From: Eleusine coracana subsp. coracana
Taxonomy: Eukaryota; Streptophyta; Magnoliopsida; Poales; Poaceae
Direction of reading: 5' to 3'
NCBI GenBank assembly: GCA_032690845.1
Contig: CM064427.1
Location: 13,155,501 to 13,219,500 of the forward strand
Length of the DNA: 64,000 nt
The notes beneath the pieces are model-generated. The model was given only the letters and a program-made list of their open reading frames with translations. It did no database searches and was not told where the DNA came from. The position numbers and the translations under genes are program-made. Below, in pieces: positions 1-11,977 of the stretch. Position 1 is the first letter of the stretch. Each line of letters begins with the position of its first letter.

Positions 1-994
1 CCAAAATAAAATACACGGCAAAGACATCCATTTGTCGAGTGCCACTGTAAAACACACAGCGAAGAGCCTCTTTGCCGCGTGCGAAAAAAATAGCACATGA
101 TAAAGCAAAACCCAAAAATCGCAAGTCGTGACATTTTTTCGCGCGCTACGCAACAAAGTGCGCCTACTAAGATTCGAACCTAGGACCTCGCCTTTGAGCG
201 TAGAGCCCCCTATCACTGTACCACACATTGATTTCTAACTACATCTCGTGTTTACTATTTTTATATTTTACCTTTTTATCGTGTGCCTTATATCGGTCAT
301 ATGATAAAGACCATGTTTGCCGAGTGCAAAATATAATACACTTGATAAAGACAATTTTTACCGTGTGTCAAGAAAAAAACACACCGTAAAATATAATGTC
401 ACATTAAGATATTTTCTTGATTGATTTTTATTTTAACAACCTTAATGATTTTTGCGGTGCGAATTGATGTGCATACACACTTGTGAGTATAATTTTTGGT
501 TAAAATTTGAAAAGAACTTACTTTTGTTTAGGTTCATTACACATAGACTATGACTATATGTTTCCATACCATAGTAGCTATATAGTCTCATTTCAACGCA
601 TATTTTTTGTAAAATCATGAAAAAGAAAACAAAAATATAAATGGGTTGAAATTATCATTAAATAGTTATATGGCAAGTTTGAGTTCAAAATTCAACATAT
701 TATTTAATAATTTATAAATGATTAAAATAATTGAAAAATGGTCTTTATCGTGTGTCAAAATAAAACACACGACAAAGACCTCCATTTATCGAGTGCCACC
801 ATAAAACACACAGTAAACTAGCCTCTTTGCCGTGTGCCAAAAAAATAGCACATGACAAAGCATGAATTTACCGTGTGTTTTCTATGCCGTGAGCCTTAAT
901 ATTACACACGATAAAAAGACTCTTCATCGTGTGCCCGAAATGTTGCATACGGCAAAGAGTCAGACACACGGCAAATGCTGAGTTTCTCGTAGTG
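1..994 (+). mobile_element. CACTA transposon, 3' terminal part
   Basis: The block ends at 994 with GTAGTG. Read from the other strand this is CACTACGAGAAACTCAGCA, the terminal inverted repeat of an En/Spm (CACTA) element. Inside it are many degenerate copies of a subterminal motif of the form TTTGCCGTGTGC or its complement (near 30, 80, 310, 350, 750, 790, 890, 950), the arrangement bound by the element's own TNPA-type protein in this superfamily. No transposase coding is visible, so either the rest of the element lies left of the window or this is a deleted copy. The orientation (3' end) is inferred from the side of the repeat only. Confidence 0.8.
157..232 (-). other. tRNA-like fossil inside the CACTA end
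   Basis: On the minus strand there is an A-box-like TGGTACAGTGATAGG and, about 43 bases on, a B-box-like GGTTCGAATC, which is the spacing in a real tRNA. The T arm can pair (CTAGG with CTTAG, one G-T) and GTGTG can pair with CGCAC as a partial acceptor stem. The anticodon arm does not fold into a standard 5-bp stem and 7-base loop, so I treat it as a tRNA-derived relic and not a gene. Confidence 0.4.
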
Positions 995-1270
995 ATTCCT
1001 TGGGTGGAAGATAATTTTTAAATCCAAAACATGAGAATCTCAAAAAGCAAATCTCTGATTGGCTCCGATCGCTTCAGCTTGTTGGGTTGTGGATGTGGCA
1101 ATCAGTGGCGTAGTAGCTGCTGTAAGCACTTTCAATCATAACCAATCCTTTTGTTTTAAATGTCATATCTATCTTCTATTTCACTTCTAGTGCATCTATT
1201 TCTTGTAAAGTCAACTTTTTTTTTGTGGGCATTCTAAAATCAAATGTTTTTGTAGGTATTTCTAGATAAC

Positions 1271-3195
1271 AGTTATATTTGATACAAGAGAGTCTATATT
1301 TGCCATTAGCAACATGTCAGAATTTGGTCCAACACGAGAGCCAACCGGAACAAACAAATCTAACATCATGAAAAAATCTCGTAAAGATTTACAAACTACT
1401 CGAGCGCATATGCAAAGAGTTGCAAATGACCTTGGCTCACAAGCAATGTATCCTTTAGGAGATAACAATGTTCAGCGCTTAGGGGCCCTAAAAAATAGAG
1501 ATTCCACATCAGAAAAAAGGTTTGAAAGTTCGAAGCCAGCTCAATTCAAGGCCATGGAAGGGTTGGTTTACAAGGAAAATAATTTCAATGGAGTAAAGGA
1601 AGGATCAAATACTAGTCATGTCATCGCTGATATAAATGGTAGAGTCAAGATATTGGATTCCTTGAAGGGTCATAAGTTTTCGCCCTGTATATTTGGCAAG
1701 GACCTTTCAAACAATCAAATTGAGCTGAAGGAAACAAATCATGAGAAGTTTGATAATACAAAACAAGTGTCAAATTGCAATGCTAGAATCAACAATGAAA
1801 AGAGACAGAATCATTGTTGGAAGGAAATCAAAATACCGATGATAACCATAGTGACATGGGTGTGCAAGTAGGCAAGGAAACTCTCCAACAAATGAAGAAA
1901 CAAAGACGTCGTAAAGTAATACTTGATGATGATGATGATGATAGTTTTGGATATCAAAGTCTTATGACTATCAAGGATAATGCTAAAGGCCCCATACATG
2001 TCGAGCAAAAAAGCTATTGTTGCTCAAGGCCCATTGATGAGCCTAGCTGGAGGTATAGTTTATTTTGACAAATTGATGTATCTTTTGGCCTTCTTTTTAC
2101 ATACTAATGTTTTTGGATGTTCATGTCAAATAGAGGAATCTTCAAGATAGGTCAAAAGTATATTTCGTTGGCTGGGCATCTGTTGACAAAATACAGCGAG
2201 AAAATCTGGAAATTGTCAAGATCGTTGTTGCCCATTGTTGAAAAGACAAAGCTTTCTAGGTCCGATGTTTGGCCTAAGGGTTGGGAGGCATTAAAACCTA
2301 GTGGTGACAACATTGGCTTGTACTACTTCCCACATGAAATGAGGTGTCTTACTAAATCTTTTGCACCACTTTTTCAGATATTATTATTATTCTACATCCA
2401 TTTACATATACCTAAACACTTTTTTTTTTGATAAAATCCCCAGGCCAAATGAAGAACTAGATGAACTATTTAAAGAAGTTATAGAGAATGACTTGGTCCT
2501 GCGAGCTATTGTTGGTGAAGCTGAGATGTTGATATTCCCTTCTATTCTACTTCCAGAACAATATAAGAGTATGTGAAGTACATTTCAAAGAACCTGTAAG
2601 GATTTATGGTTGTGAATAGTGTTCTTTGGTTTATCGCTGATCATATTTTCATATATTTATGCAGCCTTTAAAGGAAAACATTATCTATGGGGAGTATTCA
2701 AGCATAGAGAAGATAAAAGCCGTTAAAGTTGTGGAACCATCAAATGTGATTGGACGCCATGCACAGGTGGAAGTAGAGAAAGAAGCACAATTCTCAATCA
2801 ATCAAAATGAGAAACAAGATCGAGAAACAATGTTTATGGAAATTGCCACACCATCTGAGAACCAAGAATTACCTACTAGGAACACATATAGAGTTCAAGC
2901 TACCAGTGTGCAAGCAATGCCAAACATGGGTTTTGAACCCAAAGCTCTCGACAAAGAAAGTCAAGGAGATGTGCTGCATCATGCTATGTGCAGCGGTGAA
3001 GCAATGGTGAGTGCCACCGATGGCAATGTATTACAAGCAAATTATGCACAGATTGACCAAAGCAAGAGACTTCCCTTAGGAAAGGTGTTTGGGTTCATCA
3101 TCGGACAAAGTCCGAGACTGTTGCAACTTATTCGAGAGATGGAACGCGAAGGTGGTGTAGTAATTGCAATGCAGGGGGAGATGATAGGCAAATAG
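1271..3195 (+). pseudogene. AIPP2-like (PHD/SPOC-like) gene fragment
   Basis: Four exons join with GT-AG introns: about 1271-2052, 2134-2343, 2444-2568 and 2665-3195. The joined protein holds the stretch found in grass AIPP2-like proteins after their PHD finger: PIDEPSWRGIFKIG, ISLAGHLLTK, KIWKLSRSL, VWPKGWEA, NIGLYYFPHEMR, ELDELFKEV, AIVGEAEMLIFPSILLPEQY, then FKGKHYLWGVFK. In the family this SPOC-like domain sits in chromatin readers that work in transcription and RNA processing. The N-terminal PHD finger is absent. The first exon carries a frame change around 1740-1815 and the last exon another just after GVFKHRED near 2715. The upstream CACTA end at 994 probably marks where the 5' half was lost. 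Assignment rests on remembered family sequence; I am fairly sure of the family and less sure of the exact exon 1 start. Confidence 0.65.
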
Positions 3196-3511
3196 ACAAC
3201 ACGACCTCTGTGCAACAATATTATCTTGTCGTTGAGATGCTTTTCTATGAATAAGCTCCTTATTTAATGGCAGGCTAGGATCTGATTATGTTTCATGCTT
3301 TGTACAATTTTTTTGTTTGTGTGGTCGCATCTTCCTACAACTATAGTAGGGTTTGAGGTATTTGGATCCCAGCTTTCATATTTTATTATTATACTGGATG
3401 GTTTAGGTTGGGGTACGATATAAAACATTATATTTTCTACTATATCCCATGCTCTCATTATAATCTGTGTTTGCATCTCAAGCCATCACTTGCTTTTTCT
3501 GTGAGATCTTA

Positions 3512-4321
3512 GATTGACTCCAACAAGGAGAGCCATTTTTGAGAGGCAAATTGAGGTTTGCCTCTCATCCACGGTATTTTGCATACCTTTCACATAGTAG
3601 CATCTCCAACAGCTCTATTGCAAATCGTAGTTGAGGAGAGCCACCGCACACCCGCAGTTCCGCACCCGCTCTCTGCCTCTCTCCTTCCAGATCCCGTTGA
3701 TGCCTGTTCACCGCCGCTGCTCTCAAAGCCCGTCCGCCTCCGTTCCCAACACCTCCATCGCCGTCCGCCTGTCCCCCTGTCCTCACTCTTCGTACGAGTG
3801 CGACACAGACTTGTCCCGCTTGATGCACGGAGCAGGGACAGGGAGCAAGGCGTAGGCGACTCGTGGAGCCTGTGCACGGCATCGGCGACACGTACGCTCG
3901 GTCGAAGGGGCAGCAACGGGTGGCTTGGTCAGAGGGGCGGCGGCGTGCGGCTGGGAGGCCTTGGCCTTCATGGACGTCGGGGTCAGGGCGGACTGGATGG
4001 AGTACTTGGGTGGCGTGATAATGGGGCTGGCGGGGTGGCGGCGTGGTGGTGGTCGACGCCTTAGCAGGCGGGGCGGCGGCCTTCTGCGCCGCAACGGACG
4101 CGGCGAAGAGGCAGAGGAGCGCGAGGCAGGCCGTTGTCTCGCCCGCGTAGGAGAGGGCCGAGCAAATACATCGGAGGAGAGGGATTATAATTTTGGCTCG
4201 CCTCTCTCCTCAAATGCAAAATGCCTACTCATTTTGGCTCCTGTGTTGGAGAACGATGCATCGTGTACATTAGCATTTGGATAGGTAAAAATGGATTTGC
4301 ATGCCCTTGTTGAAGTTAGTC
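3512..4321. mobile_element. PIF/Harbinger-like non-autonomous element with GC-rich cargo
   Basis: The ends are GATTGACTCCAACAAGG on the left and, read inverted on the right, GACTAACTTCAACAAGG. Both are flanked by TTA (3509-3511 and 4322-4324), the target site of PIF/Harbinger elements. The outer 130-150 bases are AT-balanced, while roughly 3640-4180 is strongly GC-rich and open in several frames on both strands. That is what overlapping frames in GC-rich DNA look like, so I do not call a gene, but the sharp composition change suggests captured host sequence. No transposase is present. Confidence 0.6.
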
Positions 4322-4324
4322 TTA

Positions 4325-4956
4325 GTTGTTGATGCATTTTCATCTCTTGTTGAGTACGTAGCCAAGGTCATACAAGCATGTGAATATAACGGTGTTCGCA
4401 TGGAGGTGTGAGCCTATGGCAATTGTTTAACAGATAACAAATGCAAACGCGGTCCATAAAATGGATATCAAACTCTAATGCTAAATTAGGTTATGTCTTG
4501 AATCTCTCTAACTTAGCACTGCCATGTTAGTGCTCACCGGTGCGCCAATGTGTAGTCCAGCACTAATTGGACCATACTGTCGCACAGCCCAACAACGTTT
4601 GTATTTTATTTTAGCCTTTTGTAGTCGGATGCTACCTTCTTATAAATTGAATATCTTTTTTTTATGTTAATCTTGAAAAAAAGTTATTCATGTATGAAAA
4701 ATATGTGTCAATTTTCTAATTTTTATTACGCTCTCTTTTGAAAACTTTTAATTGGTTACAGATGATGCAACATATGCATATTAATTGGACTCACGTGCTC
4801 ACTAGACGTGACACAAAAGTAGGTATATAAATCGAACTTGCATGAGTGAAGCATCTACACCTTAATGCCTTAATTAATGGTTTGTGGTAATATTTTTAAG
4901 ACTCATATTTTTCGAGTATCATATATGAAGATTATCCAATTATTCATGATCAACCT
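4325..4956. other. unassigned AT-rich spacer
   Basis: No open frame of note, no repeat end and no known family seen. It may be old host sequence between two insertions. Confidence 0.4.
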
Positions 4957-6381
4957 ATTGATATAATAAAAAAAATGAAGAAGGCGGTTCAAGGCAAAGA
5001 TATAAAAATAGGTTTTCTCTATTACCGGTCATCATAAGGTGCTTAAAGAGAAAAATGACCGGATTGCTAGTATAGATGCCACACTATTAAGAGGGGTTGA
5101 TGTTCAATTGCTTGGTGCATCTTTAGCTGCCACTTTGTGAAAAATCCAAATATTTCATGATTGAAGTACCTTCACATATTCCTTGAAAAATTCCATGATG
5201 AAGCACTCCAATGATTCATGAAACATTCTATGAAGAAAGCCTTAAAATGAGAATTCCTTGATGTTGTATCTCCAACATTCCTTGAAGATTTATTGTTGGA
5301 AACCTCCACAAAATTTTCTTTTAAAATCTGGTCTTTTGCTCAGTGTCGTCGGCCTAGGCCGACCTTGTCGACCTAAGTGGTTGGCCCACAAAAGCATGGC
5401 ACGGTTTGGAACTTAGATGTTGAGCCGAATTCCCTGTCATCGGCTTAGGCCTACGGAGGTCGGCCTAAGCCTACCAGGTCGACTAAAGTCATCGACCTAC
5501 AGACGCCATGCCACTTCAGGACTTAGCCGTTGGAGCGTAATTTCAAAATGCTGGTCAAAGTAGCCGTTGGGCTCCCGTTGGCCTAGACCTATGCGTCATC
5601 GGTCTAGGCCTACACAAAATGTTGTATCGGCTAGTTTTTGGAGCTATGCCTATATATACTCCACCCACTTGTGTATTTGAGCTCTCTTGGCTCTTGGCAT
5701 TGTATACCAGAGATTTTCGAGCCCTCTCCTCTCACACACAAGCCTCCATTGTCCTTGTGAGTGTGTGAGAATCTAGTGCTTGTTCGTGAGTGATTTGAGC
5801 ATTGTGACACTAGTGGTTCATCAAGCGAGCGGCATCGGCTTGTTACTTTTGGAGGTTGTTGCCTCCTAATTGGTTTGGTGACGTGAAAACTATGAACCCT
5901 TTAAGAAGATTGTGAAGGATGTCTGATGTTCTTGTAAGAGGTCTTGTACTCACCTCACCGGAGCAGTAGAGAGTAACTATAATGAAATTAAGATCTGGAG
6001 AGGTTTAAGGGATTGTTTTGGTTTAAAATCAGGTTGCTCTTGTGTGAGCCCTTCGTGGAAGTGTACACTTGATAGAGAAGCAAGTCAAAGGCTTGAATCC
6101 ACCTCAATCTGGATTAGGAGTGATCGACAAGTCATCGAGACTACTGGATAAAATTATGTCTCTCTCTCTCTCTCTTGTTTAATTATTTGTCTTTTACATT
6201 ACTAGAGATGATGATGATGCATGTCACCTAGGATAGCAAACCTTTTAGCTATCAACATAGACTTAATTTGATTTACTTGTTTTTATTTTCTTGTCAATTA
6301 TTTCCACATTTACTTGAGTAAGTTGTTTTTTAAATCACGTATTCACTCCCCTCCTCTCTAGTCAGTATGCTAGATCCTACA
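4957..6381 (+). mobile_element. Copia-like (SIRE-type) solo LTR
   Basis: The right end reads CTCCCCTCCTCTCTAGTC then GCTAGATCCTACA, the usual 3' end of SIRE-like grass Copia LTRs, which finish CA before a TGG-type primer site. No primer-binding site or gag follows, so this is a solo or broken LTR. It holds a TATA motif at 5651-5657 followed by the expected R/U5-like text, a (TC)n tract at about 6163-6177, and an array of TCGGCCTAGGCCGA-like palindromes at 5346-5623. The left edge is uncertain because I found no clean 5-bp duplication of the ATAAA at 6382-6386. Confidence 0.5.
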
Positions 6382-8093
6382 ATAAACTCACATCAAACTA
6401 ATCCAATACGCAAAACCAACATCAAGACCAACATCTAACTAAACCAACACTAATAACGAGCTCAGCTAAATTATTAAGAAGTAGAGAAAAGAATATGCCA
6501 CCGATTTAAGAAAACTAGTTTTTTGCACGTGTGACACGTGCGTGCGACTATTCATCCATGCAATATGTACTAACAATGCTTTATGAAGAAACTCACATCA
6601 TGTCATCTCGACTTTTTGTCTCGTAGCCACTTGACATCAATAGAAATGGAAACAAAATATCTTCTTGTTTCAGTTTTGCCGACATAATACTTTTAAAAGT
6701 TAAAGTCAATTATGCATGACAACCACAACTGACACATTACGAGTTTTACATGATCATATCTCCTCATGAGCTCTAAGATGGTCACCAGGACAAAAAGCTA
6801 AGAGAATTACCCTACAAATGTCCTATGCACCATCGACATATCAGCATATCGACATATCTTGTTCTTTAACCAGTTGACTCTGCCATGGTTCTTCAATCTC
6901 CAAAACAAATGTTAAAGATTAGATGATTTATAAGTAACCAGGTAAAGGTTTCAAATGATAACCAGCAGAAGTTCAGAAGTTGTAGTAATGATATGAAATG
7001 ATGCTCTTTAACCATTTTTTTAAAAAGAATGGTCTATAATATTTAACAAAGAGAACTGATCAGCTATAATAGAACTAAAAAAACAAAGCAAGTTGACAGA
7101 CCAATTGTTGGTACGATTTCATTCACTAAAAAAATGCTACACAGTTCAAAATTCAGTTTTTATGATGGAAGAACCCCACAATAGAATATTTATCTGCATT
7201 ATCAGTTTTTATAAAACATGTTCAAAGTTGTTACCAGGTACCATCACAAAGTCGACAGTCTTAGCTGAAGAGGATAAAAACACATATGACAACATGGACA
7301 TATGAATAATCTGCAATGGTTTCAGTCTGAACAAAGCTCTAAATTAGATGCAATGATTTTAGTTGTGCGTAAACTAAATAACTAACACTGTTTATATGAA
7401 TAAAATAAATAAATTGTGATAGCGCAAACCTCAAAGAGTTCTTGCATTTATATTATGACTACCATAAAAAATTCTAGTTAATGCACAAAAGTATAACCAT
7501 ACCATTTCCTTATGCTCCTTTGAATCTTCAGTTGGCAAGAGAGCAGGTTTCTCAACATCGACCAAAAGACCCTGTAAGAACCAGTAAACCAAATAAAAAT
7601 ATCGGTAACAGAAACATAGAAAAGTTATTCCAAGAATTTACTTAGTGGACGCACCTGTTGTGGATCCAGTTCTTGGTGCTGAAAAACTCATCTGCTTCTC
7701 TCCATGCATATTTTCAGGTTCACACAATACCCAAGATTCTTCATTATACCTTATGATAGACATAGATCACTTTTAATTCAATTAGATAACTGTCAAAGAA
7801 GGTGATGTGAAACTTTCGTTCCTAGATATTTGAATCTCATGCACCTGAACATCTCTGCATAAGCACATCCATTTGAGTCTGACCCCTCGAGACCTGCAAA
7901 GAATACCACTTCCGCATTGAAATTTCACAGTAAGACATCTCAAGTTCATAAAGTAGGACACACAGAGTAATGCCACAAAATATTTTCTATGGCAAGATCC
8001 AAATCTTGCGTCAACAATTAGAGCCTACTGTCTAGCTAATTTGATATATGAACACCACATCGCCTACTTCACATTGTGTCCTACAGACTATCA

Positions 8094-8169
8094 CACAAAT
8101 GTAGATCTAATTCCGTTCAGGTCAGAGGAAAAAAGTGAATCGCACAAATGTAGATCTAATTCCGTTCAG
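8094..8169. repeat. 27-bp direct repeat pair
   Basis: The 27 bases at 8094-8120 recur exactly at 8143-8169. It is a short local duplication inside the Helitron cargo and has no visible coding role. Confidence 0.7.
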
Positions 8170-9278
8170 CTCTCATGGTAAAAGCGTGCAAGCACTCTGG
8201 CTTAACTTGTCAACTATTGTACATATAAACTGGCAAGTAAAAAGAGTAGTATATTATTTAAACAATGGGTGTTCTTATGGGTGATCTAGTAAAAAATCCC
8301 AGATGAATTTGGTTTTATTTTATGGTCAGAACGATTTCTGTTCTCTTATTTTTGAAGGAAAAATAATAATTAAAAAACAAAGAGCATGAAAAAGAATAAT
8401 AAGGTATTAGAAGAACAAAACACCAACGCTGTTATCTGGCATGATCCCTTGGACCATCACCTATTGCAAAAATCATACTGCAATAGTTTTATGTGTTTCT
8501 TTCCATGATTTGTGTTTTGGTGTTATCATACTATTAATTTATTTAGCACAGACGTTATGCAGATGCAAGTGGCAAACAATAAAATAGAGCATCCACTGGA
8601 AAATCATGTATCTATGATTCTTCAACTCTATTCATCTAAGTAAAAAACAGAAGAATAGCCAGTGTTAGGAGAAATCAATATACTTTTCATTTATTCTGTT
8701 TCAACACCAGAAAGCTAAAAACCATCCATAATCAACCATTTTTAGTCTCTTTCTCATTAGCTTAAAACCGGGGAACCTCTACATCAGTTTTGCTGCACAT
8801 AACCATGGTAATGAGGACACATGACTACCAAAGAGCAAGTGAAAGCTTAGATATGCCAAAATTTCTGCACAGATGTCCATCTTCCATTCTAGAAATGTTC
8901 CATACTGGTAGCTGTAGGAGGAAAAAATGAGACAAGTGTGTGAAGAGAAGTAAAATAAAATCACCTCATTTGAAGACCCTCATCCATGTAGATGTTCGAT
9001 CCATGCTAAAAATATTCCAAAATTTTCCATCCATCCCACTGCAGAAGCAATGAGGAGTCGATGACCTCGACAAGAACATGATCCATTGATAACGAAGACG
9101 CGAATTAAATCCACAAATCAAGAGAAACCAAGCAGCCCTGCAAGCTGCAAATTGAAGGATTAAGTGAATCTCCTCTGGCCCCAACCATCAGCTAACACGA
9201 AATCAAAAAACAAAAAATGGCTCGCCCCAAATCCACAAGACACCATGAGGAACCCAAACTCAAAAGGACAACAAGAAA

Positions 9279-10284
9279 TTAACCTGAAGAAGCAACGGGT
9301 TGGTGGAGAAGAAAAGCACAATCGCACCTGTGATGCGGGAGCAAAGTCACCAAATGAATATCTCTCTCCCGGCGTGTTTGATTCGGGGAATCGAACCTCA
9401 ACGATTTGTCTACAATCATGCTAGGCTTGCCGGCGGCCGCTTCGGCTCCGCCTGCAATGGGATTGAAAGGGGCGTGTGGCAGGAGCATATGCGGAGGAGG
9501 CAGTGGTGGCTGCGATTTGATGGCCATCACCTACTTGCCGGCTGTCATGGGTGGCGACGGGGATCGGCCTACGCGGCAGCACCTTGACGGCCCGGGGCCA
9601 AAGGCGGCACCACCTTGGATCAAATCTCTCTGAAAGGGACGTCGTCGTAGTTGGTGGCGTAGGAGGTCGTCGCCTCGACCTCAACCACATCAGGGTAGCA
9701 TAGGCTCGACGTCACCTTGGGCGCCGCCTCCCTTGCGCGCGGCCACCGTCGATTGCTTCGATCTGTGTCTTGCACACCCGTGGACGTCGAGCCCCACTGC
9801 GCTGAGGAAACTGCCGCCCAGGACGCCCGAGCTAGATGTGTGACCGTCGAGGACGAGCCACGCCACGCCGAGGGTTGGGACTGGGGTGGGGCAGTCGTCG
9901 AGATCGGCAGGGCAATGTGGAAGAGGCATGGAATCGGAAGGCGATCGAGAAATCAAACTGAAAAAGGAATGAAAGTCTGAAATCTCGAAGAAAATCAATC
10001 AAGAGCAGTGAGCAAACGTGGGTATGGACGGGGGAATAGAAGAAGGAAGGCGGTGGTGTGGCCTGAGATTGAGCTTGGTAGCGAGAAGAGGAAGAGGAGG
10101 CGGCAGCGCAAAGAGGAGCAAGATTTGCGGAGCGAGGAGAAGAACGAAGGAAAGGGGGAAAACACGGAGGGGGCGTGCATGATTGATGGGTGGGTATGTG
10201 CGGGCGGGTAGCGGGTAGAATGTGCTGGGTGAGAAAAACACCATGCGGCCAGGCGAAAAACAACTGCAAATGTAAGATCAGCAT
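9279..10284 (-). other. GC-rich captured segment, possible first exon
   Basis: On the minus strand an open frame beginning MMAIKSQPPLPPPHMLLPH (from 9530) reads through a proline- and alanine-rich N-terminus and then into sequence that looks intronic after SMIVD near 9410. Upstream, 9690-10284 has several other open frames, all rich in Ser, Pro and Arg. The composition and position at the 5' side of a non-autonomous Helitron fit a captured promoter plus first exon. No family is recognised, and no splice chain to the AT-rich part could be proven by eye. Confidence 0.3.
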
Positions 10285-10448
10285 AAGATGAGCGTAACAT
10301 TATAACGCTAATGTCTTTTTCTGGGTGGGCCCAAACAATTTCGACGGTTTAGGTGGCTTTAACTTTTTGGGATGGACGGTTGATGAGAGGGTGGGTTAAT
10401 TAGATCATGATAAAAATATAAAGGGGATGTTTAACTTTATAGGATAGA

Positions 10449-11204
10449 TATGGTTAGGGGTAAAAACATTTCAGAATGGGTAAAAGCCAGAGAGACGGCA
10501 GCGCCCATCAGTGTGTTATGTGCAGGGATATTGGTGGGAGGTAGATTACGTAGAGGATAACTGTGAGAGGTAGGAGGCCGGGGTTTAGGAACTCGGCGGC
10601 GAGGTGTCGTGACGAGAAGACAGTGAGGTAGACGATAGGGGAGGAATAATAGATTAATCTCTTTCTGCTTCTCCTCAACTCTACGCAGGCTCTGCTTATA
10701 AGGACACAGTAGCCGACCTAATCAACTTGCACGCTAAGTAAACTTGAGTATCCATATCCTAACCGACTGAAACAAATAAACTAACTTAAGGAATAAACGA
10801 CTCTTTCTAAACTTAGGCCTGACGAAGACTTCCTGCGCGTGGACTGCTAGATGCTGCACATGACAGTGCGATCTCGTTACTCACGAAAGAAACGGATAAA
10901 CAAGACCTAAACGCCTAAACAATTTTCTGGGCTGTTTTTATTAAGACAACAGCGTAGGCAGGGTAGGTGCACCATTTTTCCTAGCTGGGGACGTGGGTTT
11001 TGGACTGTAAACATCAGTACATCACCTGAGAAATTACGGGAGTTAGGGTGGCCAGGGCCCCTACCAGCCCCTCTCAGTTCCGCCAGTGCTTTTGTGTTAC
11101 ATGAGAAACATATATACTTTTATGCAACTATAAGAATAACAGGGTCACCCCCACACCATGGAACAGATCGAACCTTAGACCCAAGCACGGCACCACACGA
11201 CATA
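10449..11204. other. unassigned sequence between Helitron and CACTA-1
   Basis: No open frame of interest. The stretch at 10680-10760 has a pyrimidine-rich and then TATA-poor look that could be an old LTR, but neither end is defined. Confidence 0.35.
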
Positions 11205-11219
11205 CACAACAATAAAAAC

Positions 11220-11440
11220 GGTCTGTTGCGGCAGTTCGTAAAGGCCTAAAGCGGCGGGCAGGCCACCCCGTCGCTACGCAAACGCAGCTACAAATAAGTG
11301 TTTATAGCGGCAGATGGTCTGGCACCGAAACATCGCTATAGAATCCTTAGTAGCAGCGGTTGTGTTCCAGTAGTAGCGGCGGCTGACTATGTCAACCGCC
11401 GCTATTATGTTCCAGTATCGTCAACCGCCGCTATTTGTTA
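11220..11440. repeat. CACTA-1 3' subterminal repeats
   Basis: Several forward and inverted copies of the TAGCGGCGG / CCGCCGCTA motif, including GTCAACCGCCGCTATTATG and GTCAACCGCCGCTATTTG near 11390-11440. These are the likely binding sites for the element's own DNA-binding protein. Confidence 0.75.
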
Positions 11441-11977
11441 TTTTTGAATAAAATAAAATAAAGTGTATATACAAAAATCACAGATTTCGCATATAGAATA
11501 TTTACAACATCTCATCACAGAAATTTATAACACGTCATCATAGAATATATACAACATCTCATCAAAATGTTCAATGGATATTACAAGATATCTTATATGA
11601 AACCTAATACATAGTCATCACTTTGCTTTGGCTTCTTGGGCTCATATGGTTATTTGAACCAGCCTACTCACAAAGCGACCTATACTTTGTTGCTAGTAAA
11701 CCCTTCGAATCAAAGCACTTTCCTTATGGACTAATTACCTCTCTCAACATAAAACGACAAAGAGAAGCTACAACTAGATACATGACATTTGTACTCAAGT
11801 AAACGTACTCTTTAGGAATCATACCCTTTCTGATCTAGTCGTTCCTTTTTATCTTTACAGCCCATTCTGCCTTTGTCCTTACGACTTTCTGTGTCATATG
11901 AGCAGAGTTTATTAATATATAAGATATAAAAAATCAAATATAAAATAAAATAAATATAAACAAAATCAACTTACCTC

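Larger units (their letters stand above)
6515..10448 (-). mobile_element. Helitron with gene-like cargo
   Basis: Read on the minus strand the right end starts TCTATCCTATAAAGTTAAAC (10448 downward), a typical grass Helitron 5' end. The left end is a 17-base hairpin GCACGTG-TCA-CACGTGC, six A residues and CTAG at 6518-6515. The flanks are A (6514) and T (10449), as expected for insertion between A and T. There is no Rep/helicase coding, so it is non-autonomous. The inside has a GC-rich 5' part (about 9280-10200 on the minus strand) and an AT-rich intron-like 3' part, which looks like captured genomic gene pieces. I do not recognise the source gene. Confidence 0.6.

Noticed and set aside
3558..4284. 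Several overlapping open frames on both strands
   Set aside because: GC-rich DNA inside a Harbinger-type element gives long open frames by composition; no family recognised.
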